Assembly: GCF_014947265.1 (NCBI RefSeq) | Contig: NZ_JADCNK010000010.1 | Location: forward strand, 139,496-203,495 | From: Pedobacter sp014947265 | Lineage (GTDB): Bacteria; Bacteroidota; Bacteroidia; Sphingobacteriales; Sphingobacteriaceae | DNA: 64,000 nt | Direction: 5' to 3' | In this document: in pieces, positions 41,044 through 50,286 of the stretch | Layout: every line of letters starts with the position of its first letter | Numbering within the stretch: the stretch's first letter is position 1 | Notes under the pieces: model-generated | What the model was told of the DNA's origin: nothing | What the model saw: only the letters and a program-made list of their open reading frames with translations | The model's database searches: none | Position numbers and translations under genes: made by a program

Positions 41044-41478
41044 ATGGTTAAATCGATCAAAGTTAAAGACAATGGCAACATATTCATTATGATTTATATC
41101 TTCTCAATGTTCCCATTATTCTTTGTCGCACCAATATTTATGTTTGATCTAAGTTATGTGCAATCAGCTATAATCTCAATGTCTATATTAACTGTGTTCT
41201 TTATTTTCTACTTTAAAAACCTAATCGCGAAGCAGGATGAATACGCAATTATTGCCGATGAAAATGAAATCACCTTATTAAATTTGGGAACCTTTAAATG
41301 GAATGAGGTTAAACTTGTAAAAGCTATTGATGAGTCGTTTGGCCGCAGAAGAACTTATTTCATTAACATCATCTTACAAAACGGCATAAAATTTAAAATC
41401 GAATCCACAAATTTTGATTACCCCAACCGCGAATTGGAAACAATTCTAAAAACGCTGGGTAAACTCACCGATTCATAA
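41044..41478 (+). CDS. Small two-helix membrane protein
   Basis: A 144-residue protein with two membrane helices (about residues 13-33 and 38-57) and a cytoplasmic beta-rich domain (EYAIIADENEITLLNLGTFKWNEV, then YFINIILQNGIKFKIEST), like the PH-like tails of many small bacterial membrane proteins. No function is recognised. It starts 12 bases after the M28 peptidase gene and is probably in its operon. Confidence 0.62.
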   Translation: MVKSIKVKDNGNIFIMIYIFSMFPLFFVAPIFMFDLSYVQSAIISMSILTVFFIFYFKNLIAKQDEYAIIADENEITLLNLGTFKWNEVKLVKAIDESFGRRRTYFINIILQNGIKFKIESTNFDYPNRELETILKTLGKLTDS

Positions 41479-41519
41479 ATTTCTTACCATACATCAAAAA
41501 CTGATAACCCCTTATCCAT

Positions 41520-41527
41520 TAACTTTG
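41520..41527 (+). promoter_or_regulatory. TAnnTTTG -7 box for the LLM oxidoreductase
   Basis: TAACTTTG ends 19 bases before the ATG at 41547. No clear -33 TTG. Confidence 0.42.
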
Positions 41528-41546
41528 TTAAAATTATTTTAACACT

Positions 41547-42578
41547 ATGGAATTAGGTATCGGAATGTTTGGCGATCTGCAGATCAATGCAAAAGGAGAA
41601 ATTCAACCCGCCCAGCAAAGACTTCAGGAAATTATAGCAGAGATAAAACTAATGGACGAAGTTGGTTTAGATTTTTATGGCATTGGCGAACACCATCGCC
41701 CTGATTACGCCGTATCCAGTCCTGAAATTATACTGGCCGCTGCAGCCACGGTAACTAAAAACATTAAATTAAGCAGTGCAGTTTCGGTTTTAAGTTCATC
41801 TGATCCCGTTAAACTGTATCAAAATTTTGCGACGATAGATTTAATTTCGAATGGTAGAGCCGAATTAATGGCTGGCCGTGGAAGTTTTATCGAATCGTTT
41901 CCGCTGTTTGGTTATAACCTACAAGATTACGACGAACTTTATGAAGAAAAGCTTGAATTACTCCTTAAAATAAACAAGGAAACCAAAATTAGCTGGAAAG
42001 GTAAATTCAGAGCAGAACTGAATAATCAGGAAGTGTTGCCAAGAGCTGTAAATAATAACTTAAAAATATGGGTTGCCGTTGGTGGAACACCAGAATCAGT
42101 AGAGCGTGCGGGGAGATTAGGCCTACCGGTGATGTTTGCCATTATCGGAGGTCAGCCTATACAGTTTAAACCACTTTTTGATTATTACAAAAAAGTGTAC
42201 CAAGCCTATGGCCATGATATGAACAAGTTCGAAGTAGGTGTTCATATGCATTCCTTATTTGGCGAAAACAGTAATGAAGTTGCAGATTACTATTACCCGC
42301 TTTATTCTGCACAGATGAACAGAATTGGTAAATCGCGCGGTTGGGCTCCTTATCAACGTAACCAGTTCGATGCTGGCCGAAGCAATAGCGGAGCCTTAAT
42401 TATTGGTGATGTAAACGAATCGGTAGATAAAATTTTAGCTATGGAAGAAACTTTTGGCTTAACCCGTTTCTCTGCCCACATGGATGTTGGCGGACCATCT
42501 CACGCCGCAATGATGAAATCGATAGAGTTATTCGGAAGCAAAATTGCGCCAAAAGTACGCGAAGCTTTGAATAAGTAA
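41547..42578 (+). CDS. LLM-class flavin-dependent oxidoreductase
   Basis: A 343-residue bacterial-luciferase-like TIM barrel. It opens with MELGIGMFGDLQ and has GIGEHHRPDYAVSSP (about 47-61), the family segment after strand 2 that faces the flavin. Further matches are LIGNGRAELMAGRGSFIESFPLFGY-like sequence near 105-130 and GALIIGDVNESVDKI (about 286-300). Such enzymes use FMN and oxidise an unidentified small substrate. The gene stands alone with its own -7 box; repeats follow it. Confidence 0.88.
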   Translation: MELGIGMFGDLQINAKGEIQPAQQRLQEIIAEIKLMDEVGLDFYGIGEHHRPDYAVSSPEIILAAAATVTKNIKLSSAVSVLSSSDPVKLYQNFATIDLISNGRAELMAGRGSFIESFPLFGYNLQDYDELYEEKLELLLKINKETKISWKGKFRAELNNQEVLPRAVNNNLKIWVAVGGTPESVERAGRLGLPVMFAIIGGQPIQFKPLFDYYKKVYQAYGHDMNKFEVGVHMHSLFGENSNEVADYYYPLYSAQMNRIGKSRGWAPYQRNQFDAGRSNSGALIIGDVNESVDKILAMEETFGLTRFSAHMDVGGPSHAAMMKSIELFGSKIAPKVREALNK

Positions 42579-42694
42579 TTAAGCGTTGTTGTTTTTACAA
42601 AAATCTGTAAAAAAGGATAGATTTAATGTAGATACAATCCAACAAAAAACCACCCCAATATCATTACGTTTAATGATATAAATCTCAAAAAGAT

Positions 42695-42771
42695 GTCACA
42701 CTGAGCGTAGTCGAAGATATTTATTTGCATTTTATCAATCTCAAGAAGTCTTCGACTACGCTCAGACTGAC
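42695..42771. repeat. GTCA/TGAC inverted repeat
   Basis: Long arms CTGAGCGTAGTCGAAGA (left) and its complement (right) with GTCACA and GACTGAC ends, about 30 A/T-rich bases between. It is a well-kept member of the window's GTCAT family, with the CTACGCTCAG arm also seen at 1521-1762. Confidence 0.7.
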
Positions 42772-42798
42772 GACCGCGGTGCCTAAATAATGACATTG

Positions 42799-43055
42799 CC
42801 CCACCCCCTCCTTGAAAATAAGGAGGGGAGTTGATTCACCTAATAAGATTACGCAGCAAAAGATTCGAACTATAAATCTTATTACCCGAAACTAATCTTT
42901 CTTCAGCACATCCTTGGAATAAAGAGTAGCTATTTCATCTTTTAAAATGTTAGCCAAAGGGTTCAAACTCTAAACCTCAATCATGTAAACTGATTTTGCC
43001 TCAGCAGTTCTTACTCCCCTCCTATTTTAGGGGGCAAGGGGTGGTAAACTGAGCA
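42799..43055. repeat. Left direct repeat flanking the DUF559 gene
   Basis: It begins at a hairpin CCCCTCCTT / AAGGAGGGG (42805-42828). Blocks that follow in order are TAATAAGATT, CGCAGCAAAAGATTC, TATAAATCTTATTACCC, CAGCACATCC, TATTTCATCTT, CTCAGCAGT and CCTCCTATTTTAGG. The same blocks occur in the same order at 43453-43692, beyond the endonuclease gene. The 508-bp gap 42579-43086 has no other feature. Confidence 0.75.
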
Positions 43056-43086
43056 AAAATTAATTTGAAAACAGTTATATTGAATC

Positions 43087-43163
43087 ATGGCAATTCATAA
43101 TCTTAAATACCTAAAAACAAAAGAAAGGAGCTAAGAAACAACCTTACTCCTGCTGAGGCTACC
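43087..43163 (+). other. Frameshifted 5' part of the DUF559 gene
   Basis: An ATG at 43087 opens MAIHNLKYLKTK and then runs into a stop within four codons. The next frame continues RKELRNNLTPAEAT into the gene at 43164. One A missing in the A-rich run at 43113-43126 would explain the break; the two parts together give the normal N-terminus of the family. It may be a true frameshift mutation or a sequencing error in the A run. Confidence 0.6.
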
Positions 43164-43445
43164 ATGTGGATGTATCTGCAAAATTCAAGACTTGATGGTA
43201 GAAAATTCAGACGCCAGCATAGTGTTGGAAATTATATTTTAGATTTTTACTGTCCATCAGAAAAATTAGCTATTGAAGCTGATGGCAGTAGTCATGATGA
43301 TTATTCAGCAGAAATATACGACAAAGAACCAACTGATTTTTTAAACAGTAAAGGAATTAGTGTCATCAGATTTGAGAATGCTGAAGTTTTTGAATCAGAA
43401 GAAATGGTTTGTGAAGCTATTAAAAATCATTTTAAAAACAGATGA
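43164..43445 (+). CDS. DUF559 PD-(D/E)xK endonuclease-like protein (5' frameshift)
   Basis: The intact part is 93 residues; with the broken 5' part the protein would be about 119. It has the Vsr-like nuclease core: RKFRRQHSVGNYILDFYCPSEKLAIEADGSSHD, where D29 and E39-x-D41 (numbered from 43164) are the likely catalytic residues, then GISVIRFENAEVF. DUF559 proteins are small, numerous and of unknown role in Bacteroidota. Here the gene sits between two direct repeats of about 230 bp with matching hairpins, which suggests it belongs to a mobile or repeat-associated unit. Confidence 0.7.
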   Translation: MWMYLQNSRLDGRKFRRQHSVGNYILDFYCPSEKLAIEADGSSHDDYSAEIYDKEPTDFLNSKGISVIRFENAEVFESEEMVCEAIKNHFKNR

Positions 43446-43452
43446 CTAATAA

Positions 43453-43692
43453 ACCACCCCCAGCCCCTCCTTGAAAATAAGGAGGGGAGCTGATTCGCCT
43501 AATAAGATTATACGCAGCAAAAGATTCAAACTATAAATCTTATTACCCAAAACTAACCTTGCCTCAGCACATCCTCGTAATAAGGAGAATAACTATTTCA
43601 TCTTATAAATATATAACAGAAGCTTCAAACTATAAACCTTATTACCATTGGCCAACCTCAACTCAGCAGTACGTACTCCTCTCCTATTTTAG
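43453..43692. repeat. Right direct repeat flanking the DUF559 gene
   Basis: The second copy of 42799-43055. The hairpin CCCCTCCTT / AAGGAGGGG is at 43464-43487. Blocks match in order but with many substitutions and small indels, so the copies are old. It fills most of the 368-bp gap 43446-43813. Confidence 0.75.
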
Positions 43693-43813
43693 GAAAGTTT
43701 ATACCGACCTATTGCCAGGCAAAGGCGGTAAAACACCTCATTTATTATATTCCTCCTTATAAAAATAACATTCCTATATTAGTAAAGTAAAAATACGTAG
43801 TACAAAATATAGA

Positions 43814-46192
43814 ATGGATAATTCCGAAAAATTAAATCTGCTATTAATTAAGCTGGAAAACTTATTGCTCAGGCAACAAGGCTTTGAAGCCGAAATTCAA
43901 GCCTTAAGAAATGAGGTAAGGGCGCTGCAAACGCCAGGATCAGTACCTACGCCTTCAACAATAACTCATGAGCCTATAATTACACCACCAGCAAGAAATA
44001 CACCTCCCAACTTTGCCACACAACTTTCGGCTGCACAACAATCTACCCCTGCGCCTATCCCGCCTGTGGCAAACCAAAAGCAACCTAATTTCGCTGATAG
44101 ATTTAAGCGCGAAAACATGGTTAAATCTGATTTCGAGAAGTTTATAGGAGAAAACCTGATCAGCAAAATTGGTATCCTGATTTTAATTATCGGTGTAGCA
44201 ATCGGAGCCAAATATGCCATTGATCACGATATGATTAGTCCACTTACAAGAATTGTTTTGGGTTACGCTGTCAGTGTAGGTTTAATGGCTTTTGCCATTA
44301 AGCTTAAAGCTAAATATGAAAATTTTTCAGCCGTGTTGGTTAGCGGTGCGATTGCGATTATGTATTTTATTACCTATGCAGCTTACGATTTCTATTCCTT
44401 AATTCCGCAGGCACTGGCCTTTGCTTTAATGGTTCTATTCACCTCATTTACCGTTGTTGCAGCAATCAAATATAACAAACAGGTTATCGCCCATATTGGT
44501 TTGGTTGGTGCTTATGCTGTTCCATTTTTATTGAGCGATGGCTCTGGTAAAGTTGGTATTTTGTTTACCTACATGGCCATTATCAATATCGGGATTCTGG
44601 TACTCAGTTTCAAAAAATACTGGAAACCCCTGTTCTATGCATCTTTTGGCTTAACATGGATCATCTTTTCTGCCTGGCGCTTAGATTTAAGCAGTACAAA
44701 TAATTATTTTAGTCTCGCAATATTATTTTCAACGCTATTTTTCCTCACTTTTTACATTACCAACTTAGCGTATAAAGTAAGCAAAAAAGAAGTTTTTGGC
44801 TTTAGCGATGTAATCATCTTACTTTTAAATTCATTCGTATATTACGGAATAGGCTATTTAATATTATCAGATAACAAAAACAGCGCTGAATTGCTGGGCT
44901 TGTTTACATTGGCAAATGCTGTGATCCATTTTTTGGTATGCCTGATTATTTACAAGAAAAACCTTGCTGATAAAAACCTGTTTTATCTTATCCTGGCAAT
45001 GATGATTACCTTTATTACCATGGCTGTTCCTGTTCAGTTAGATGGCGGTTGGGTAACCATTTTCTGGGTGGTAGAGGCCGCAGTGCTGTTCTACTTAGCT
45101 CGGGTAAAAAAGATTGTTATTTACGAAAAACTATCATTTCCATTAATATTTCTTGCCTTTTTTAGTCTGCTGGAAGATTGGACAACTTATTATGATATCT
45201 ACAATGGGAATTCAATCACAATCACACCAATCATTAATGTAGGTTTTTTAACCGCATGCATATTTATTGCCTGTTTTTTCTGGATGTTCAGTATCAGCAA
45301 AAAAGAAAGTGACGAGCCTGTACAATGGATCTGGATGAGACGGATACTTAGTTATTCCATTCCCGCTATTCTGGTTTTTGTGATCTATATGACCTTTAGG
45401 ATTGAGATCTCTAAACACTTTAACAACCTCTTACAATTGAGTAAGATTAACCTTAATCCAAAATCGAATTTTTATGACTCAAGCACTGAATACAACTATA
45501 ATTATCTGACTTTAAAAACAGCATGGATTTATATTTACACCCTGTTTTTTACCTCAGCATTAAGTTATCTGAACATTAAAAAATTCAAAAACAGCGAACT
45601 TGCTGTTGCTAACCTTCTGATTAATCTTCTGGTTATCATAGCGTTTCTAACATTCGGACTTTATAACTTAAGCGAGCTTAGAGATGCCTATTTACTTCCT
45701 GAAAGTAAATATTTCAGTATTGGCTCACTTAATACCTGTACCAGGTATGTGGCAATTGCTTTTTTTGCTTTACTGATTATACAGTGCAACCAACTGCAAC
45801 GTTCAGGGCTGTTGAAAAAGGATTTGAAAATGATGTTCGATTTTTTACTTTATGTTTCCCTGTTATGGATCATCAGCAGCGAATTGATCAACATTTTAGA
45901 ATTATCGCATTCAGAAGGAAGTTATAAACTCGGATTGAGCATCCTTTGGGGTGTCTTTTCATTATTCTTAATTAGCATGGGCCTGGCCAAAAACAAAAAA
46001 CACTTACGCATTGGGGCGATGGTTTTATTTGGAATAACATTGATAAAGCTTTTCTTGTACGATATCTATTCTTTAAGCACAATCTCTAAAACCATAGTTT
46101 TTGTGTCGTTAGGGGTATTATTGCTTATCATTTCTTTCCTTTACAATAAATACAAACATTTAATTATAGATGATGCTAAAATTGAAAATTAA
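43814..46192 (+). CDS. DUF2339 multi-helix membrane protein
   Basis: A 792-residue protein. Residues 1-40 form a coiled coil (LLIKLENLLLRQQGFEAEIQALRNEVRALQ), 41-95 are a Pro/Thr/Ala-rich linker, and from about 110 (FIGENLISKIGILILIIGVAIGAKYAIDH) onward there are some 20 membrane helices. This is the DUF2339 layout. These proteins are found with DUF3999-type partners, as here: the next gene starts 23 bases before this one ends. The function is unknown; a role in envelope maintenance or small-molecule passage has been guessed from the topology only. Confidence 0.85.
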   Translation: MDNSEKLNLLLIKLENLLLRQQGFEAEIQALRNEVRALQTPGSVPTPSTITHEPIITPPARNTPPNFATQLSAAQQSTPAPIPPVANQKQPNFADRFKRENMVKSDFEKFIGENLISKIGILILIIGVAIGAKYAIDHDMISPLTRIVLGYAVSVGLMAFAIKLKAKYENFSAVLVSGAIAIMYFITYAAYDFYSLIPQALAFALMVLFTSFTVVAAIKYNKQVIAHIGLVGAYAVPFLLSDGSGKVGILFTYMAIINIGILVLSFKKYWKPLFYASFGLTWIIFSAWRLDLSSTNNYFSLAILFSTLFFLTFYITNLAYKVSKKEVFGFSDVIILLLNSFVYYGIGYLILSDNKNSAELLGLFTLANAVIHFLVCLIIYKKNLADKNLFYLILAMMITFITMAVPVQLDGGWVTIFWVVEAAVLFYLARVKKIVIYEKLSFPLIFLAFFSLLEDWTTYYDIYNGNSITITPIINVGFLTACIFIACFFWMFSISKKESDEPVQWIWMRRILSYSIPAILVFVIYMTFRIEISKHFNNLLQLSKINLNPKSNFYDSSTEYNYNYLTLKTAWIYIYTLFFTSALSYLNIKKFKNSELAVANLLINLLVIIAFLTFGLYNLSELRDAYLLPESKYFSIGSLNTCTRYVAIAFFALLIIQCNQLQRSGLLKKDLKMMFDFLLYVSLLWIISSELINILELSHSEGSYKLGLSILWGVFSLFLISMGLAKNKKHLRIGAMVLFGITLIKLFLYDIYSLSTISKTIVFVSLGVLLLIISFLYNKYKHLIIDDAKIEN

Positions 46193-47402
46193 ACTATTTA
46201 GCTTGCTTTTGCTTTGTACCAGTATCGCAAATGCGCAAACCAATACATACAAATTTAAACGGAGTATAACCGGTGTTAATACGGTCTGGCATAAAATGAC
46301 GCTGCCAGATGATTTATATAAAAAAGCAACTGTAAGTCTCGAAGATTTAAGGATCTTTGGCATTAATGGAAAAGATACCACAGAGGTTCCTTACCTGTTA
46401 AAACAGCGTGCCGATAAGGTAACTTTAAATGATATTACATTTAAACAGATTAACCAAAGTGCCAATCCAAATGGTTACTATTATACATTTCAATCACCAG
46501 AAATAAACATAATTAATCAGATTAAGCTGGCTTTTAAACAAGAAAACTTCGATTGGAAAGTGACCCTTGAAGGGAGTAATGATAACAAACAATGGTTTGC
46601 CATCTTATCAGACTACCGAATTTTATCCATTAAAAATAACGATACAGATTACCAGTTTACCAAATTGAATTTTCCTGATTCGAAATATCATTATTTTAGG
46701 ATTGCGGTAAAAAGCACTACACAGCCTGAATTATTGGAAGCAAAAATCTCAAAAACAGATACTATAAAGGGAACCTATAAAGAGGTTCGATACAAATCTT
46801 TCGATGTTAAAAACGATGTATCCAAAAAGGAAACCGTTGTTGATGTAACCCTAAACACTCCGGTTCCCTTATCCTATCTAAAGTTGAATGCACAAAGCGA
46901 TTTCGATTTTTACCGTCCGATCAAAATTGAATATGCAACAGATAGTTTTAAAACCGACAAAGGTATCCAGTATAATTATGCGAATCTTTACGAAGGCACA
47001 ATAAATTCTTTGGAAGAACCGGCATTCAATTTTGAAAATACCGTTACATCCAGGTTAAAAATTACTATCCAAAACAACGACAATAAACCATTACGGTTAA
47101 GTAGTTTACAGTTAAAAGGAAACATTTACGAAATTATTGCCCGCTTTGATGAGCCAAAAAATGAATATGCCCTATATTATGGTAATGAAAAGGCAACTAA
47201 TCCGGTTTATGAAATTGAAGAATTCGAAAATAAAATCCCGGTTAATTTAACCAGCGTAAACATTGGAGCGGAACAGCAAAACCCGGCTTACTCCATAAAA
47301 ATAGAAAAACCATTATTCGAAAATAAAGCCTGGCTTTGGGCACTAATGGTAGTTATTATTGGGCTATTGGGCTGGTTTTCATTTAAAATGTTGAAGAATT
47401 AA
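46170..47402 (+). CDS. DUF3999-like exported protein
   Basis: A 410-residue protein with a signal peptide (1-23, SIANAQ), a large beta-rich periplasmic part and a C-terminal membrane helix (about 388-405, WLWALMVVIIGLLGWFSF). Segments such as DLRIFGINGKDTTEVPYLLKQ and KVTLEGSNDNKQWFAIL resemble the discoidin-like domains of DUF3999. It overlaps the upstream DUF2339 gene by 23 bases, so the pair is translationally linked and probably forms one complex. The family name is from context plus sequence style. Confidence 0.75.
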   Translation: MMLKLKIKLFSLLLLCTSIANAQTNTYKFKRSITGVNTVWHKMTLPDDLYKKATVSLEDLRIFGINGKDTTEVPYLLKQRADKVTLNDITFKQINQSANPNGYYYTFQSPEINIINQIKLAFKQENFDWKVTLEGSNDNKQWFAILSDYRILSIKNNDTDYQFTKLNFPDSKYHYFRIAVKSTTQPELLEAKISKTDTIKGTYKEVRYKSFDVKNDVSKKETVVDVTLNTPVPLSYLKLNAQSDFDFYRPIKIEYATDSFKTDKGIQYNYANLYEGTINSLEEPAFNFENTVTSRLKITIQNNDNKPLRLSSLQLKGNIYEIIARFDEPKNEYALYYGNEKATNPVYEIEEFENKIPVNLTSVNIGAEQQNPAYSIKIEKPLFENKAWLWALMVVIIGLLGWFSFKMLKN

Positions 47403-47416
47403 GATGTAGATTAAAG

Positions 47417-48538
47417 ATGAGTTTATTAAAAAAGTTATTTGGTTCAGACGCTCCTAAAAGGGAAAAACCAGAAGTACTCATGGAATTGAGAAGTCCAGCT
47501 TGTCCGATTACTGCTATTGTGGAGCAGGATAATCAAGTTGCTTATTTTTATTTGTGGGGTGATGAAGATTCCGATTTCGGAGTTAAAGCCTGCTGGATCA
47601 GAAATCTGGATGAAGCCCCGATAACTGCAGATTTAAAACAAATGGAAGAAGGGATCCCACCAATGTTAATCAAAGCATACTGCAGGTTCCCTGGAGGACA
47701 AATACCTCTGCAAGCAGATGATTTAGAAATTGTCTGGTTTGAGGAAGGTGATGGTGCTGCTTTAATGGAAAAGGGAGAAGTTATTGCTATCATCCCCTCC
47801 TGGGCTGGCATGAATGGTTTCTCAGGTTATGCCAGAGACTGCGTCGACGAAGGAGAATATTGCTGGGAACTTAAATCTTCTAATATCTTGTTAGAAAGGG
47901 TTAGAAAAGCAAAAGAATACTGGCAATTGTGGGATCTGGAAATTAATCCATTTCAGATGATTCAACCCCAGTTGCTCAAGCAATATGAAGATAATTTAGG
48001 TAAAAGTGATCAATATTTTGCAATAGATGGAAACGAATGGCCGCCCAGAGGCTTATTTTTGAAGAAACGAGAGATTAAGGATGTATTTGTAACTGTCGGA
48101 CTATCGTTACTACCCATGCCAGTGGCTGAAATGTATAGCGAAGACCCTAATGAGGTAAACAGAATAGAATTGGGCTTGCTCTTAAATGCAGGTTTGTCTC
48201 AGGCAGAACTTAACCTTATTGGCAGTTGGATCAGTGGACAGGCAGGCATTCCATGGAAGAGAATTTCCTGGCTTGGGAACGGCCACACCGTTACTTTTAA
48301 TATTCTTGAACGCACAAAAATGACATCGGTAGTACTGGTGAAACATTTGAATCACTTACCGGATATACAGCTTGAAAATTATCGTGATAGTCAGGTGAAT
48401 ATATTATGGATGGTGCCCATTACTGAAAACGAAAGAAATTTTATTATAGATCATGGATTTGAGCCCTTCAGTGAAAAGTTAAATAACATCGGATCAGAAA
48501 TTTTCAATATTGACCGTGATGAAATTAACTTAAGTTAA
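47417..48538 (+). CDS. Suppressor-of-fused-like domain protein
   Basis: A 373-residue cytoplasmic protein. The N-terminal half (1-170) is acidic with several Trp residues (YFYLWGDEDSDFGVKACWIRN) and no family I know. The C-terminal part (about 200-360), with DVFVTVGLSLLPMPVAEMY, NRIELGLLLNAGLS and IPWKRISWLGNGHTVTF, resembles bacterial SUFU-like domains, which are common in immunity and polymorphic-toxin settings and elsewhere. No toxin gene is adjacent. It starts 14 bases after the DUF3999-like gene and may belong to that operon. The SUFU call is moderate. Confidence 0.6.
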   Translation: MSLLKKLFGSDAPKREKPEVLMELRSPACPITAIVEQDNQVAYFYLWGDEDSDFGVKACWIRNLDEAPITADLKQMEEGIPPMLIKAYCRFPGGQIPLQADDLEIVWFEEGDGAALMEKGEVIAIIPSWAGMNGFSGYARDCVDEGEYCWELKSSNILLERVRKAKEYWQLWDLEINPFQMIQPQLLKQYEDNLGKSDQYFAIDGNEWPPRGLFLKKREIKDVFVTVGLSLLPMPVAEMYSEDPNEVNRIELGLLLNAGLSQAELNLIGSWISGQAGIPWKRISWLGNGHTVTFNILERTKMTSVVLVKHLNHLPDIQLENYRDSQVNILWMVPITENERNFIIDHGFEPFSEKLNNIGSEIFNIDRDEINLS

Positions 48539-48577
48539 AATCAGGACAAATAATAAATATTTTTTTTATCTTAGGAT

Positions 48578-49534
48578 ATGAAAAGATTAACGATTTTAAC
48601 CGCGTTAATCATCCCTATATTCCTTTGTACCTCCTGGGGCTTCTTTGCACATCAAAGGATAAACAACCTTGCTGTTTTCACTTTGCCTTCTGAAATGATC
48701 GGTTTCTATAAAAAGAATATCAAATACATTACCGAACACGCTGTTGACCCAGATAAACGGAGGTATGCTGACACCCTTGAAGCGCCACGGCATTACCTGG
48801 ATGTGGAAAATTATGAGAAACATATTGATAGCATTCCTAAAAAATGGGATGATGCCCTGGCTAAGTATGGATTGAAAAAACTGAACACCGATGGCATTAT
48901 CCCCTGGCAAATACAGCGTAGCTATTTTGGTTTAGTTAAAGCCTTTAAAATGCATGATTCAGTAAAAATCTTAAAATATTCTGCAGATCTGGGCCATTAC
49001 ATTGGCGATGCACACGTTCCTTTACACACTACTGCCAACCATAACGGGCAACTTAGCAATCAGGTTGGCATCCACGCTTTTTGGGAAAGCCGTTTGCCAG
49101 AACTGTTTTCTACAAATTACAATTTTGTTGTAGGACAAGCAGATTATATCGAAAACCCATTGCAAGAAATCTGGAAAGTACTCAAACATACCCACAGTTT
49201 GGTTGATACCGTTCTGAGTTTTGAAGCAGAATTAAATGCAGCATTTCCTTCCGGACAAAAGTATAGTTTTTCAGAACGGAACAATACGGTGCTCAAACAA
49301 TACTCCAGAGAATATTCAAAGGCTTATCACGATAAGATGAACAATATGGTCGAAAAGCAGATGCGTGCTGCCATATTAACCACAGGTTCGTTCTGGTATT
49401 CTGCCTGGGTAGATGCCGGACAGCCAGTGCTTAAAAAACTGGTTAAAACCGAAATATTGGCAGATGAACAAAAAGAAGAAAAAGAAACCGAAAAGAAATA
49501 CCAAAGTGGCAAACTTATCGGCAGGGAACTTTAG
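48578..49534 (+). CDS. S1/P1 nuclease- or phospholipase C-like zinc enzyme
   Basis: A 318-residue exported protein with the fold of the zinc-dependent phospholipase C / S1-P1 nuclease clan. Signal cleavage after S19 would leave W20 as the N-terminal residue, which is the first zinc ligand in this clan (WGFFAHQRI, H25). Further ligands are the H140-x3-D144 pair (DLGHYIGDAHVPLH), H150, H166 and E170 (GIHAFWE). The end is Lys/Glu-rich. Whether it cuts nucleic acids or phospholipids cannot be settled by eye. Its stop codon touches the stop of the convergent dedA gene. Confidence 0.8.
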   Translation: MKRLTILTALIIPIFLCTSWGFFAHQRINNLAVFTLPSEMIGFYKKNIKYITEHAVDPDKRRYADTLEAPRHYLDVENYEKHIDSIPKKWDDALAKYGLKKLNTDGIIPWQIQRSYFGLVKAFKMHDSVKILKYSADLGHYIGDAHVPLHTTANHNGQLSNQVGIHAFWESRLPELFSTNYNFVVGQADYIENPLQEIWKVLKHTHSLVDTVLSFEAELNAAFPSGQKYSFSERNNTVLKQYSREYSKAYHDKMNNMVEKQMRAAILTTGSFWYSAWVDAGQPVLKKLVKTEILADEQKEEKETEKKYQSGKLIGREL

Positions 49535-50221
49535 TTATGATTTGGGATCCTCTCCCTCAATAATTTTTTCAACCTTTTTAGGCTCTAAGCGGCTTCTAAC
49601 GGCAGCCCAAATAGCAGGAACAAAAGTAACTACAGCAATAAAAATGATGACTAGCTCGAAGTTATTTTTGATTACCGGAATCTGCCCTAACAGGTAACCA
49701 CCAATTAATAAAGCGAAAATCCAGGTAACACCACCAATAATATTATAATAGGTAAAACGACCAAAAGGCATTTTAGCTATACCAGCAACGAAAGGAGCAA
49801 TTGTCCGGAAAATCGGCAAGAACCGGCTCAACATGATGGCTTTACCACCATGTTTTTCAAAAAATTCATGTGATTGGTGATAATATTTAAGTTTTAAGAT
49901 TTTGTTTTTCTCTTTAAATACCCCAGCGCCCAAAACACTTCCTAATTTATAGTTAACTGTATTTCCTAAAATCGCTGCTACAATTAATATTAGGAGCATA
50001 ATCCAGATATTCAAACCGGTTTCATGTTCACCTGCAATTAATGCACCCATAGCGAAAAGTAACGAATCGCCAGGAAGGAATGGTGTAACCACAAAACCTG
50101 TTTCAGCAAAAATGATCAGGAATAAAATAAGATAGGTCCAGGTACGATATTCATTAACAATTTCGGCTAAATGAACGTCAATGTGTAGAATAAAATCTAA
50201 AAGCTGATGTAGTAATTCCAA
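49535..50221 (-). CDS. DedA family membrane protein
   Basis: A 228-residue inner-membrane protein of the DedA/SNARE-associated superfamily. Landmarks are the reentrant loop FAETGFVVTPFLPGDSLLFAMGAL (about 39-62), NTVNYKLGSVLG, and FEKHGGKAIMLSRFLPIFRTIAPFVAGIAKMPFGRF (about 121-156), with the typical R-F-L-P and G-x-x-x-M. DedA proteins act as lipid (undecaprenyl phosphate or PE) scramblase-like transporters. It starts with TTG (50219-50221), the only start that keeps the first helix. It is convergent with the zinc enzyme at 48578 with no gap. Confidence 0.88.
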   Translation of the reverse strand: MELLHQLLDFILHIDVHLAEIVNEYRTWTYLILFLIIFAETGFVVTPFLPGDSLLFAMGALIAGEHETGLNIWIMLLILIVAAILGNTVNYKLGSVLGAGVFKEKNKILKLKYYHQSHEFFEKHGGKAIMLSRFLPIFRTIAPFVAGIAKMPFGRFTYYNIIGGVTWIFALLIGGYLLGQIPVIKNNFELVIIFIAVVTFVPAIWAAVRSRLEPKKVEKIIEGEDPKS

Positions 50222-50237
50222 TTTATCTGATTTTGGG

Positions 50238-50245
50238 CAAAAGTA
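50238..50245 (-). promoter_or_regulatory. TAnnTTTG -7 box for dedA
   Basis: The minus strand reads TACTTTTG 16 bases upstream of the dedA start codon. Confidence 0.42.
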
Positions 50246-50286
50246 TGAATAGTAAAGTGATTAATGCTTAAAATAGCAAATAATAA

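Noticed and set aside
43559..43762. Plus-strand frame of 67 codons after the DUF559 gene
   Set aside because: It lies within the right flanking repeat and has no start context or family match.
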